Source: Diphasiastrum complanatum
Lineage: Eukaryota; Streptophyta; Lycopodiopsida; Lycopodiales; Lycopodiaceae
Reading direction: 5' to 3'
Length of the DNA stretch: 60,000 nucleotides
Assembly: GCA_029204225.1 (NCBI GenBank)
Contig: CM055100.1
Span: 8,882,713-8,942,712 of the forward strand
Positions within the stretch are counted from its first letter, which is position 1. Each line of letters starts with the position of its first letter. Position numbers and translations under genes: made by a program. This document shows positions 22,806 through 33,867 of the stretch, in pieces. The notes under the pieces were generated by a model. It was given only the letters and a program-made list of their open reading frames with translations. It made no database searches and was not told the origin of the DNA.

Positions 22806-25150
22806 ATAAAATCTGATGTCCTCATCAGATGTCAGATTAAAGTAAAGGTGTCTCCCAATTAAAATGACTATACATTTAAGCTACTAGGCACAGTACTTAA
22901 TTTACTGGCCACTTTTTATTAACATTGAAGCTGGCACACCACAAGTCGGAGGCTTAGCTCTTTGTACTGAAAAATTACATAACTTGAAAATATATCTTTG
23001 TCTGGGAAAAGCGTAGATTTGATATCGCTTTCGTAAAACCCGAGAACCTTATTAACTGGTGACAGAGGCCTTTCTTTGAAATGTTCGCCCCTGTCGCTTC
23101 TGACTTTCGACTTTGGAACTCCTTTGAGCTCCTGATTTGTCCTTGATGCACTTTGTGTTGAGCTCCCTGAGCTCCAGGTTTGTTCAGTTCCGCACAGGTA
23201 TCAAGGCTCCCTGAGCCGAAGGATTTATCGTTTGATTGCCCACTTTATGGTCCACTCCGTGCCTTGTTGCTTCTGCACCTTGATTTCTCTCCTTGTCCAA
23301 GCCTGATCTTGATACTTTTCCATCTTGGCTCTTTAAGGTAGGCAAAGATTGAGTACTCCGCAATGCACCTCTCACTTAGCTTGAAGTAGCTCTTTGAATC
23401 AGCCCAAATGTAACCATTGACCTCGTGGAAAGCCAAAGGGTCGCACCAGTTTGATCCGCATCCGAACTATCTCTTCGCGTTTGTTTGAAGCACCATGTCC
23501 GTCGCGCAAAACTTGACTTTCACAATTCCATCACTGGTTAGTTGTCTCACAGTCAAAACAAGAAGTGTACATCGAGCTTGGCTTCAAGTAGCTCTCTTTG
23601 AATCAGAAACATGCACCCAGAGTTTGCACTAATCCGATCTCAACGCGAACCGTCCCTTAGCGTCCGTTCGAAATACCAAGTCTCTCATGCAAGACTCAAC
23701 TTTCACAGTTCCTTCATTGATCAGCTGCCTTACACGTAACACAAGCCAGCGTACTCATATGTTTCCTCATCATTGCTGGTCCAGAGAAAGCCTATAACAA
23801 ACTTTCCTTTCCACAACAAAAACTTGTCAACTTATTAGGTCCAAAGTTCGCCAGTCTCCTCGTGTGAGTATGGCTAGGTCACCTTGAATTGCCCCCATTT
23901 TGATCAACTTTAATTCAAAATTTGCCCCAAGAGAGAGGTGTGTGTGATAGTTCCCCTCCACTTAATAAATCAGCTGATCGGACTTAGAGTAGAGTTTCTT
24001 CGGACAAAAAGCCTTTCCAACACTTTGCTTCCCATCTGCTAGGATTATGGCTCGATCCAACTTGTTGCCAATCTCTGAAGAGGATCCTAGTCTTTTTCCC
24101 CTTTGAGGAAAAACCCAACTGATACTGGATATCACCCATGCTCAGTGAGTTTCAGTTCCGAAGGTGGCCGTCCCAAAATGAAGACCAACTGCTCCATAGA
24201 AGATCTCCCCTGAAATTGCCCTTTCCAACTTTTGACTTCCTGCTTGCGTCTGGTGGGCGTTGTCGCGAATGAAACTAACCCAAGAAACAGGCTAGCCATC
24301 CATCCTTTGCAAACTTTGAGTCGTTTCGTTGTCGTTCACGTGTGAGTACTTGAACTGCAAATCCGCCCCACAGATTCTGTAGTCCTCTTTGTTTGATGGT
24401 ATCAGCCTTCAAACGAAAAGGTTCCTTCTCGAGCCATCAGCTCCTTGTATCACAAGCAATCATGCAAACCAGGCAAAGCACGAGTACTAAGACTCCCCAC
24501 GAATACATACAAGTAAGACACTCAGGCAGGTTTACTAACAAGTAACAAAGACAAGGTCCCCCTTTGAGATGGTCCTGCCAACGGACCTTTGCCTGGCCGC
24601 GCCCATACAAATCGATCACAGAATCAGCCCACATAGGACACCCCTCCAACCATCCGTGCTTTCACCATTAAGCAGCACATTGCCTCAGTAACGCCCCCAC
24701 CAAATTTAGTTGATAGCCCTTATAGCTAAACGATCGGCAACATACCACCCAAATCGTGGACGCACCCGTGCTTTCACCGTTAGGCAGCACATTGCCTCAG
24801 TAACGCCCCCACCAAATTTGGTCGATAGCCCTTATAGCTAAACGAACGGTGGTCATCGTGAATATGTCACCCCGCACCCCACAAGGCACAGACCGTGCTT
24901 ACACCATCCTAATGGCAGCACATTGCCTCATCTGTCCTACGTGCAGACGGCGCCAGGCCCGAACCGCGGAAACTGACCGTGCTTACACCTCAAGGGCAGC
25001 ACTTTGACTCATCAAGCCCCCGTCCTGCCAACCACCCCGACCGTGGACGCACCCGTGCTTACACTGTGGGCAGCACCTTGCACAACAGTTGTCTTGATGA
25101 ACCCCAAACTGTGGCCATTTCCGTGAGATTCGCATAGCTGACCGGCCAGT
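22806..25150 (-). other. Non-coding core of the non-autonomous element
   Basis: This 2.3-kb stretch has only short frames and no retroelement domains. Near 23,330-23,800 two related blocks share GTAGCTCTTTGAATCAG-like and ACTTTCACA.TTCC phrases, which suggests old internal duplication. The right third (24,654-25,090) carries the iterated leader motif annotated separately. Confidence 0.6.
24654..25085 (-). repeat. Five iterated GTGCTT..CACC / GGCAGCAC motifs in the leader
   Basis: A phrase CCGTGCTTnCACC followed by GGCAGCACnTTG.CTCA occurs five times, starting at 24,654, 24,766, 24,893, 24,977 and 25,053. The first two lie in a longer 112-bp duplicated unit that includes ACGCCCCCACCAAATTT. 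All sit within about 500 bases of the primer site, in the position of a leader or packaging region. Confidence 0.8.
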
Positions 25151-25164
25151 CGGCTCTGATACCA
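25151..25164 (-). other. Primer binding site (initiator tRNA-Met)
   Basis: The minus strand reads TGGTATCAGAGCCG two bases inside the right LTR. It matches the 3' end of plant initiator tRNA-Met in the usual copia manner. Confidence 0.92.
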
Positions 25165-25166
25165 CA

Positions 25167-26383
25167 TGTAGCGCAGGCATCCCAAAGGGAGCCGGGAACC
25201 ACGACTTAGCTTCCCAGCCTTCAACTCTTGCCATCCGAACCCACTTGACATACAAGCAGCCAACTCGCCAACAACGATCAGACTTAACCAACTTGAAGTT
25301 CCGAGGACCAACATTGAGATCCAACCTGGCGCGATGCCAGATCGGGGGTCCCGATGTGGGTGACTTCCCTCCAAGCAAGCCGCCCGACATACATCAAACT
25401 TAACCAACTCGAAGCTTCGTTATAAACGAGTAACATCCGTTCCAAGCAAGCGGTCTGACTTACATCAGACTTAACCAACTGAAAGCTTCGTCACGAGCGC
25501 TGGAAGCCAACCTGGCGCCACGCCAGACTGGACAGCCATAAACAGGTAACATCCACCCAAGCAAGCCATCCAACTCAGCCGACAGGTTAGAGCCCGTTCC
25601 CCAAGAGCTTAGCCCATTCACGTTCATGCAAGGAACACTCAGAACCACAAGCCGCGACAGATATGGAAACAACCAGTTCTTGGACCAAATGGTCCCGACA
25701 GCATACCGCTGGCGCCACGGACCGAATGGTCCCGACGGCATACCGCTGGCGTCCCGGGATACGACCCTCAGCTATGTGCCAAGTTAAAAATTTTGAAAGC
25801 GGCCTTACAATTGGCGCTTTTACCGAACACTGAAACCAGAAGGTAATCAGAGTCAGTTTGAGGAAAATCCCACTTTATTGATAAATCTGAGAAGGTTACA
25901 TTTCAAGTGTGTGACCGACCCTAGTCTCCGGGGCGCTAGCATGCCAAGGCGAGAGCCATGACAACATTCCAGCAAGGGAGGCTGAGACTTGGTTGGAGCT
26001 CGCCCTGAGTCGCAACCCGCACTCCCCTATAGTATTGGTGTGATTCGGCACCCCCCCTCATACCAAGTACTCTACCCAAGCTGGTAAAGCACGTTTTTCT
26101 CTCTCTAGGATTTTCTCTTTCTAGAAAGTCATTTTCTCTCTCTAGATTTTATTGATCCCCAGGCTTCCTTTAATCATGCCTAGATCGTGTGAGGTGATTG
26201 CACATCGATCTGAGCTCTCTGGACTTCGCTAGAACCGATCAAAGATTTTCAGCCATAGGAACTTGGCGCCGGTTGGATTCTGGTCACAGTGGCGCCGGGA
26301 GCAGCAGTGGCGCTGCTGGCGCCGGGGACATAGCTGGCGCCGATGGCGCCGCAAGTAAAGCTTGTAAAGGTAGCTTTACAACA
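25167..26383 (-). repeat. 5' LTR (1,217 bp) of the non-autonomous element
   Basis: It is nearly identical to the LTR at 21,548-22,791. The differences I see are one C/G, two T/C-type changes and one A/C, plus loss of a 27-bp GGCGCC-rich unit near 26,295. Ends and orientation are as for the partner. Confidence 0.95.
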
Positions 26384-27384
26384 ACATCCTTCTTCATCAT
26401 GCAACTTATTTTGCAAAGGAATATGGGAGCTTAAGTATCTGGTCATCACAAGGCATGGAAAAATCTCATTGGCAAGCAAGGGGAGCATTTCATAGAGCAA
26501 CAAATCATGGAGGACACAATTCAAGAAATAAATATTTAGTTCAACTTTTTCAGTGGTTTTATAGAAGAGCACAATTTAGATATCAAGCTAAAAACTCGCC
26601 AAGTATTACGATATTTCGAAATGCATTCAAATTCATAACAAAAGAGAGATCCTTGTAATATATCAAAAATCTATTACAAAAACTTATTTAATTATCTTCA
26701 TCATCCTCTTCAAGATTCAGACGAATGGTATTGTCATGAAGGAATAATCTCCTATCATATGGATCCAAAAATTCTAAATTTTTCCTTTTGCTCATATCAA
26801 TGTAACCCGAATAAAGGGCCATTGTAGATGATCTTTTTGTAGTCTCATTGGGAGTATAACCCAATATCTTAATAGCCAAATCCCTTTTCACAAAAATTAT
26901 TTTATATGTTCCTCTTGCGTACTTAAGTTTTTCAAATAATGAGATAGAGACACATCCTTTCTCTCGGTTGATACACCTCGGACGCCTCCATGTCTCATAC
27001 CAAAGACATCAATGTCAATAGCATCTTATAAACGAGAAAAGAAAATAAATTTAGAATGATACATAACACGCAAACTCATACCTTAACACAGTGTTTGAAA
27101 TAAGAAAACTGAACAATATCAATACCATTATAATATCTACGTACCAGATCATAATCATCATATTCAACGACGTTTGCTCTGCTAATGTCATGTCCTCCAA
27201 TGGCCTGTACATTTTCGAAGGGGATATATCTAGGCCTTGGGTGATATTTTTCTTGGAATTCCAAAAATTCCTCCTTTGTAGGCAAAGTTTTTTCAATCAT
27301 GGCCTTCAAGGCCTCATTTCCAGATTTCCAATTGCCATCTTTATCATAATCTATCTCACTTTCAAAGTCATCATATGTGTAATT

Positions 27385-28093
27385 TGTGAAGTTTTTAGCA
27401 TGTGTGAACTTCACCACACACCCTACAAAATCTTACTGAGTGTTGTGATTGCACAAGATTGATCAAAGGACAATATACTTGAAAAATCTAAGGCAAGAGC
27501 ACAATGGCATACATCTGATGAAAAAATCTAACTCTTCACTATGAGAAATGAATGTCAGAATAATTCTAAGTGTTCAGTATGGGAAAAAGAGGCTGCTCTC
27601 AGGTAGAGAGAGAAAATCATACATAGAAAACTCGAATAGAGAGAGAATGAGTTCAAAACACCATCAATATTCACAATGTGGCAAAACATGCCTAGCATTC
27701 CCTACATGAGAGAGACTTGAATTCCTACAGTGGAGTTGCTTTGAAAGTCTACTTTACTGAACTAATTCACCTACCAGAGATCCACATGTGTAACTGTGCA
27801 TGTACTACATGTCAACTCATAAAATTGCCTAGACATGTGTAGATCACAGAAACTACTTTGCATGTTGCATGCATTGATTGCATGTGGCTTGCATGCATAC
27901 AGTAAGACTTTGCATGCTATCTAAACATCTGCATGTCATCATAATTGAACCTATCTAACTCAAATCCGAGCTACGCTAGAAGGATATGTGCTCAATTCAC
28001 ATCCTTATATGTACAACATGAAATCTAGTGAAAATTATCATGGACATGACCCCAAACTCGAGATAGGAAGATAATATTTTAATAATCTTCACA
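27385..28093 (-). repeat. Copia II 3' LTR (709 bp)
   Basis: It is next to the minus-strand purine tract AAGGAGGAG at 28,094-28,102. It differs from its partner by many substitutions and small indels, several percent overall, so the insertion is considerably older than that of the 21.5-26.4 kb element. Confidence 0.92.
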
Positions 28094-28107
28094 CTCCTCC
28101 TTAAAAT

Positions 28108-29230
28108 TTATGTTCCTATCAACATAGATTTCGAAATTAGGCCAAGGTTTGACTTCATCTTCATAAAGACATTCTTGAGTAGCGGCTTGGTGAGAAGATC
28201 TGCAACACAATCTGAAGATGAAACATGCTCCAATGAGATCTCTCTTCCAATGACTTTTTCTCTTATAAAATGATGAGCCACTTCAATATGCTTGCTCCTT
28301 GCATGAAAGACTGGATTATTTGCAAGAGCCTGAGCAGAAATGTTATCATTCTTGATAATTGGTAAATCTTCATCTGCATAACACTTAAGTTCCAAAAGTA
28401 GCCTTTTAATCCATAAAACCTCCTTTGTTGTGGTTGTAAGAGATTTGTATTCAGATTCACAGGATGATAAGGAAATAGTTGTCTACTTCTTTGATAACCA
28501 AGAAACCAAATTTCCATAACAAATATACTGTAACCACTTGTGGATTTCCTATCCAACCTGTCTCCTGCAAAATCTGAATCTGAAAAAGCAATCAAAGTCA
28601 GATCTTCTCCTTCATAGTATAGTCCATAATCCAAGGTAGAAGATATATACCTCAAGACTCTTTTAGCCAACTTCCAATGATATAACTTTGGATCCTGCAT
28701 GTGTTGACTTAGCTTATGAACACAAAAGCTTAGATCAGGCCTAGTCACTGTTAACCAAATAAGTGAGCCAATAAGACTCCTATAAAGAGTGATGTCCTCA
28801 AAGGATTTTTCATCATCTTTTAATAGGAACTTTAACACTGTGCTCCATAGGTGTATCTATGCCTTTACAGTTCTCCATATGACATTTCCTGAGCATGGAA
28901 AGTGCATATCTACTTTGGCTTATAAATGCATGACCTTTCCAAAAATCTATTTCAAGGCCTAGAATATAGTGAAGAACTCCTAAGTCTTGCATCTTAAACT
29001 CAGTACCAAGTGCATGCTAAGTTTCTTCAACTAACTTTTCACTGTTTCCACAAAGAATGATATCATCTACATAAATGAGAAGAATAATTACAAAGTTATC
29101 TACAAACTTATAATACAGAGAAGGGTCATATTCACTTAGACAAAATCTGAGTGATATGAGATAAGAATTGAGCCTTGCATACCAAGACCTTGGTGCCTGT
29201 TTCAGTCCATACAGACTTTTGAACAAAAGA
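28108..29230 (-). pseudogene. Copia II reverse transcriptase end and RNase H
   Basis: Minus-strand frames show SLYGLKQAPRSWYARLNSYL, the YVDD active site in ILLIYVDDIILCG (29,226-29,017), and PDLSFCVHKLSQHMQDPKLY. RNase H follows with IAFSDSDFAGDRLDRKST, FHARSKHIEVAHHFIREKVI and ADLLTKPLLKNVF at the end. Frameshifts near 29,010 and 28,480 and stops in the 29,240-29,620 part of RT interrupt it. The copia V pol (47,329-49,764) is the nearest intact comparison in the window. Confidence 0.88.
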
Positions 29231-29239
29231 CAATTTTTG

Positions 29240-30071
29240 ATTCATCACCTTCCTTCACAAAACCTGGAGGCTGCTCCATATAAATCTCCTCCTCAAGGTA
29301 ATTATTGAGAAATGCATTAGAACATCAAACTGAAACATACTCCATCTGTGAAAACATGCAAGAGAGATGAGTATTCGAATTGTTATCATCTTTGCAATTG
29401 GAACAAAGGTATCTTCATAATCAAGACCTTTAATCTATGAGTAGCCTTTAGCACAAAGTCTTGCTTTATACTTATTGATAGATCCATCATGATTATACTT
29501 GATTCTGAATACCCACTTACATCCGATCACATGCATGTTGTTTGGTGGCTCCACAAGCTCCCATGTGTTATTTGACATCAAGGCTTCAAATTCTTGGATC
29601 ATTGCTTCAACCCACTCCTTGGATCAAAAAGCTTCTTGAACATCCTTAGGCTCTTCATCTGATATAAAAAGTGCATGATAGGAAGTTTCACCTTCCACTT
29701 GCCTTCCTTCTTCATCATATGTGAGCCTCCTTGGCTCAGATCTTGCTCGTGTAGATCTTCTTGGTGTGGTAGCTTGAATCTGCTCCTCTTCAAAAAATGG
29801 TGTCTTTCCTCCTATTGCAAGATTTGGAAGCCTATTACAAGGATAGTTTGCACATGCAACTGCCTCTCCCCAAAATTCTTTAGGCAGAGAAGCTTCTATC
29901 CTAATGGCTTTTGCACATTCACACAAAGTTCTATTTTTTCTCTCAGCAACTCCATTTTGCTGAGGAGTATATGAACAAGAGAACTCTCTTTGAATACCCT
30001 CTCTCTCACAAAAGTCTTTAAACTTATTGGAAGTGTATTCCCCTCCACTATCACTTCTTAAAGCTTTTAAC
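29240..30071 (-). pseudogene. Copia II integrase C-part to RT N-part, with deletion
   Basis: The minus strand shows CECAKAIRIEASLPKEFWGE and CNRLPNLAIGGKTPF, then jumps to FEEEQIQATTPRRSTRARSE. Compared with copia V, about 80 codons are missing between GKTPF and FEEE, including the VDHLRVFGC region. Upstream, the NGVAERKNR catalytic Glu region at about 29,930-29,960 is still readable. RT begins near 29,620 and is degraded by stops. Confidence 0.75.
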
Positions 30072-30860
30072 TTAAAAGAAAACTGCTACATAAGCTTTAA
30101 AAGTAAGAAAAACATCATAAACCATGGCTTTTGAAGAAAACATATAGATCCAAGAATGTCTTGTATAATCATCTACAAAAGACACAAAGTAGTTGGCTCC
30201 TGCTTTGCTCTTAGTTGATGAGAAATGAACATCTGAGTGGACAAGTTCAAATGGTTGCTTTGTCTTGATACTTGATCTAGGAAAAGGTCTTCTGTGTGAC
30301 TTTGCCAACACAGAAGCTTCACAAGGTAGAAGCTCCTTTGACAGTGTCTTTGATAGACCAACAACTTTTTCTTCTTTGACCATAGATTGCATGGCTTTGA
30401 AATTGGGATGACCCAATCTCTTATGCCACAGATCCTCCTGTAGAACCTTGGTCTCATAAGCAATATCTGAAATGTTAGCACTCTCCCTAGAATCTAGTTT
30501 GTACAACTTACCAATTCTAGATCCTCTAGCAATAACTTCATTTTCTCTTGAGATTATACACTTGTCAACTTGAAACTTGACATCCAATCCACTATCAAAA
30601 AATTGTCCTACACTAATGAGATTCTTAGTCAATCTAGGTACATACAATACATCATGTAAGCAAATTTTTTTTGATGATGATGCATGTAATGGAATGCTAC
30701 CTATTCCTTCAGATGAAAAAGTAGACATCGTTAATGAATCCTCTCTTTCACTCTCTACACCCTCACACTCATCCTCATTAGTAAGGTTAGCTTGCTTAGA
30801 TTGGTTCTTCTTCTTGAAATAGTTTGATGCATAATGTCCTTTCTTGCCATAGAAAAACAC
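30072..30860 (-). pseudogene. Copia II zinc knuckle to integrase core, protease deleted
   Basis: The 262-codon frame has a zinc knuckle with two Cys-to-Tyr changes (YGKKGHYASNYF). It then has a direct join from STFSS to EGIGSIP. Relative to copia III at 42.4 kb this lacks about 49 codons that hold the WWIDSG protease active site. A GAG-pre-integrase block follows (ISVGQFFDSGLDVKFQVD, LWHKRLGHPNFKAM), then the integrase zinc and core start FELVHSDVHF and FVSFVDDYTRHSWIYMF. Without protease the element could not process its polyprotein. Confidence 0.88.
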
Positions 30861-31627
30861 TTGATCTTTGACAGCTTCTTCTTGCCACTAGATGTTGTAC
30901 CTTGTGAGGACTGATCCTCACCACCTTCTTTGGCTTTGTCCTTCTTGAAGTGTTGTTGTCCTTTGCCCTTTCCTCTTGACTTGTCTCTAATGAAGAGTGC
31001 TTTGTCATCTCCACTATCTTTCAATGAAAGTCTGTTGATCCTCAGCATCTTGTTCTCTTGCCTGCTTTCTTCAGCAATGAGAATACCTTGCAGTGTCTCC
31101 AAGGATGGAAGATCCTCTCTGACAGCATAAGTCTGCGCAATATTGTCATACTCATCTCTAAGTCCATTTAGGACTACTTGAACAAGTTTAGTGTTCTTAA
31201 GGGCATCACTAATACCAGCTAACTCTTGATGAAGATCCTTAACTCTCATGACATATGATGAAGCACTCTCATCTACTTTCTGATAACTTAGAAATATTTG
31301 GTTTCTAAGTGTAAGCAATCTAGAAGTATTTTTAATTTCATAGATTGTTTTTAGAGTATCCCAAGCTTCCTTGGCAGTGGTGCATGTACTGAGCTCTCTT
31401 AACACTTCATTGGTAGCATTCATTTTTATAAAATGAAGGGCAATTCTGGTTCTTTTGTGAAATGTTGCAGTTTCATTAGGTGCAGCAGGTTCTTCTTCAG
31501 CTCCACTCACAATATCCATTACATCCTGTAGAATCAACAATGATTCCATTCTGATCTTCCACATTGCATAATTGAAAAATATTAATCTCTCACTGTGCTC
31601 TAAGAAATGTGAACCAGATGAAGACAT
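30755..31627 (-). pseudogene. Copia II gag
   Basis: The frame starts at ATG 31,627 (MSSSGSHFLEHSERLIFF). It shows the UBN2-type Gag blocks MWKIRMESLLILQDVMDIVS, TCTTAKEAWDTLKTIYEIKN, LLTLRNQIFLSYQKVDESAS and QVVLNGLRDEYDNIAQTYAV. A Lys-rich linker follows (KGKGQQHFKKDKAKEGGEDQ). After IKCF the frame slips just before the zinc knuckle, which continues in the next frame at 30,860. Gag forms the particle shell and binds element RNA. The core is well preserved, the C-terminal end is not. Confidence 0.92.
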
Positions 31628-32388
31628 CTTCTTGGTGAGAAATTCTAGTAATGATAAAAAAATGAAGTTGAAAGGATGTTGCTTGCTATTTCAATCTAGG
31701 ATCTAACACAGATGCTGATCCACCCTATGAAATCTAGCAACAGATGTGAGAACAAATTCTCAATACAGAAAATCAATCTATCTTGAATTTGGATCTTGCT
31801 TCAGTCACAAAAGAAGAAGCACATGCAAGCAAGAAGTCTATCTCTCCCACGAGTTTCAATATACTAATAAACTCACTAGGAACTTACTTTCAAATCAAAC
31901 ACAATAATATGTGTGAAATGAAAAGTCTAAGACCTCAGAACACTCACTTCTATCCAATCCTACTTGATTGACAGTGAAAATTGATGAAAATGGTGAAAAA
32001 GACATATGTGTGCTCACTTTGGCATATCCCACGAGTTGAGTACTCTCTCAAACTCTCTGATTTCCTAAAACTCTTCTAAAAACAAATTAAATTGATTTAG
32101 AAACAAGAGTAACACATTCTACTCTCCAATACTTATCCAACAAACTATAGAACATCGAATTTGGATCATTCTTTGAGAAATAGCACTCATTAATGAGGGC
32201 TGATTTCACATGTGTGAGCTCTCTATCCATACAGAGCTCCGCTGGATTAGATCAGCCTTGATTTGATCCACTTATGATCCATAGATTGCTTGTTTCTCAG
32301 CAAATTTGAATCCTTCTCCAAAATCCGAGTTCCTGCAAGCAAAAACATTGATGATCTGATGTATACAGCCTCACCTCTTCAAAGCATT

Positions 32389-32402
32389 AAGCTCTGATAC
32401 CA
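32389..32402 (-). other. Copia II primer binding site
   Basis: The minus strand reads TGGTATCAGAGCTT directly inside the 5' LTR, complementary to initiator tRNA-Met. The leader between here and gag (31,628-32,388) has no reading frame of note. Confidence 0.93.
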
Positions 32403-33132
32403 TGTGAAGATTCTAGCACGTGTGAACTTCACCACACACCCTACAGGATCTTACTAAGGTATTGTGATTGCACAAGATTGATCAAAGAATAGTATACTTC
32501 AAAAATCTAAGGCAAGGGCACAATGGCATACATCTGATGAAAAAATCTAGCTCTTCACTATGAGAAATGAATGTCAGAAATAATTCTAAGTGCTCAGTAT
32601 GGAAAAAAGAGGCTGCTCCCAAGTAGAGAGAGAAAATCATACATAGAAAACTCAGGTAAAGAGAGAATGAGTCCAAAACACCAAAATTTCAATATTCACA
32701 ATGTGGAAAAACATGCCCAGCATTCCCTACATGAGAGAGACTCGAATTCCTACAGTGGGATTGCATGGAAAGTCCACTTAACTGAACTAATTCACCTACC
32801 AAAGATCCACATGTGTAACTGCATGCATGTATGGTGCATGTACTGCATGTCAACTCATAAAATTGCCTAGACATGTGTAGATCACATAAACTACTTTGCA
32901 TGTTGCATGCATTGATTGCATGTGGCTTGCATGCATACAGTAAGACTTTGCATGCTATCTAAACATCTACATGTCATCATAATTGAACCTATCTAACTCA
33001 AATCCGAGCTACCCTAGAAGGATATGTGCTCAATTCACACTCCTTATATGTACAACATGAAATCTAGTGGAAATTATCATGGACATGATCCCAAACTCGA
33101 GATAGGAAGATAATATTTTAATAATCTTCACA
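32403..33132 (-). repeat. Copia II 5' LTR (730 bp)
   Basis: It begins TGTGAAGATTCTAGC and ends AATCTTCACA on plus. Other pieces of this LTR family are at 3,532-3,700, 40,670-40,773 and 46,502-46,640. Confidence 0.93.
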
Positions 33133-33867
33133 TAATCAACAATGTTGAAAAATTATGATAAATTTTGAGAAAAAATTGAGAGGATTTCATCCTCTCTCAA
33201 ATTCATAACATCTTCTATATCATTAAATGAAATATAACTTTCATTATCTATAAAATATAAGGGAACATCGAGTAGAGTTAATTGATTAACAGGAGATACA
33301 GATGGAAGAGAATCAGAGAGGATCATAGAACGAGGGAGAGTTTTTTGATAATCTAAAGCATAGATGCTTCAGCTTCAACCCCTATATCAGTATCTACATC
33401 ATCTACATTAACTGGAGTAGGTGTAGATGCTTCGATCAATGGAATAGTTGAAGATTCAACAGACTCATCATCTAGAATTTCAGCAGATATGTAAAAGACA
33501 AAAGCCATTCCTTTGATTATAAGGCGACATATTCTTTTGTGGATATTACAATATATATCTCTTTTGAAATGCTCATGCAGGTTAGAGTACTTTCTATTGT
33601 GTTTATGCTTAGAGGATGGTTGGGAATGCACAAGGTCCTGAAAATGAATGAAACAAAAACTATCTATATCCAAAATAGGAGTACTAATAATCTGAAAAAA
33701 ATTATCAAGATAAGAAATTAAATTATAATGATTTTCATAAACTAGCTTATCAATATCAAAGGGAACAAAAAAATACTCATAAAATACTCTAGTTTTTCAG
33801 ATGGAATGTCACTGGCATTCAAAAAATCCAGAAGTTTGTTATCTGAGGAGATGGAGGAACTAGCCAT

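Larger units (their letters stand above)
21543..26388 (-). mobile_element. Young non-autonomous LTR retrotransposon (with target duplication)
   Basis: Two LTRs (21,548-22,791 and 25,167-26,383) flank a 2.4-kb core. Target duplications ACATC lie at 21,543-21,547 and 26,384-26,388. The element runs on the minus strand: the primer site TGGTATCAGAGCCG lies just inside the right LTR and a purine tract inside the left one. The LTRs differ by about four substitutions plus one 27-bp indel, so insertion was recent. The core has no gag, protease, RT or integrase frame, so movement must have used proteins from another element. It landed in the last transposase exon of element A. Confidence 0.92.
21542..26660 (+). 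pseudogene. Element A transposase-like gene, last exon only, split by an LTR element
   Basis: An intron end ...TTGTTTGCAG at 21,541 is followed by only six exon bases (21,542-21,547). The exon resumes at 26,389 after the LTR insertion and runs to about 26,658. It matches the last exon of the element B gene (54,300-54,524), sharing LSIWSSQ.MEKSHWQAR.AFHR, HGG and QLFQWFYRR. In RNase H-fold transposases such a C-terminal Glu-containing helix supplies the last catalytic acid; that role is inferred here. The remaining exons are absent, so nothing functional is left. Confidence 0.7.
27385..33132 (-). mobile_element. Copia element II with both LTRs
   Basis: The element is about 5.75 kb, from the LTR at 27,385-28,093 to the LTR at 32,403-33,132, with gag and pol on the minus strand. 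Both LTRs begin TGTGAAG and end CTTCACA on plus, so the ends are short inverted repeats. Flanks TAATT (27,380-27,384) and TAATC (33,133-33,137) are a five-base target duplication with one change. It is inserted within the FLDPYDR gene of element A, whose frame continues across the site. Internal deletions make it defective. Confidence 0.92.
26688..33867 (-). pseudogene. Element A 'FLDPYDR' gene (unknown function), split by a copia element
   Basis: The gene starts at ATG 33,867 (MASSSISSDNKLLDFL). A region near 33,360-33,138 matches element B through TLLDVPLYFID, SYISFNDIEDVMNLREDE. The copia insertion then interrupts the frame, which resumes at 27,384 with TYDDFESEIDYDKDGN and LPTKEEFLEFQ up to a donor at 27,145 (EYDDYDL|GT). 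The last exon, 27,024-26,688, ends SGYIDMSKRKNLEFLDPYDR. It is convergent to the transposase-like gene and divergent from the H3-like gene. An in-frame stop, a frameshift and a loss of about 38 codons disable it. I recognise no domain. Confidence 0.65.

Noticed and set aside
22579-22809. Gly/Ala-rich frame (GAGSSAGAVGAG...)
   Set aside because: It is the translation of the GGCGCC array in the LTR, shortened in the partner LTR by the 27-bp indel; not a silk-like or glycine-rich protein gene.
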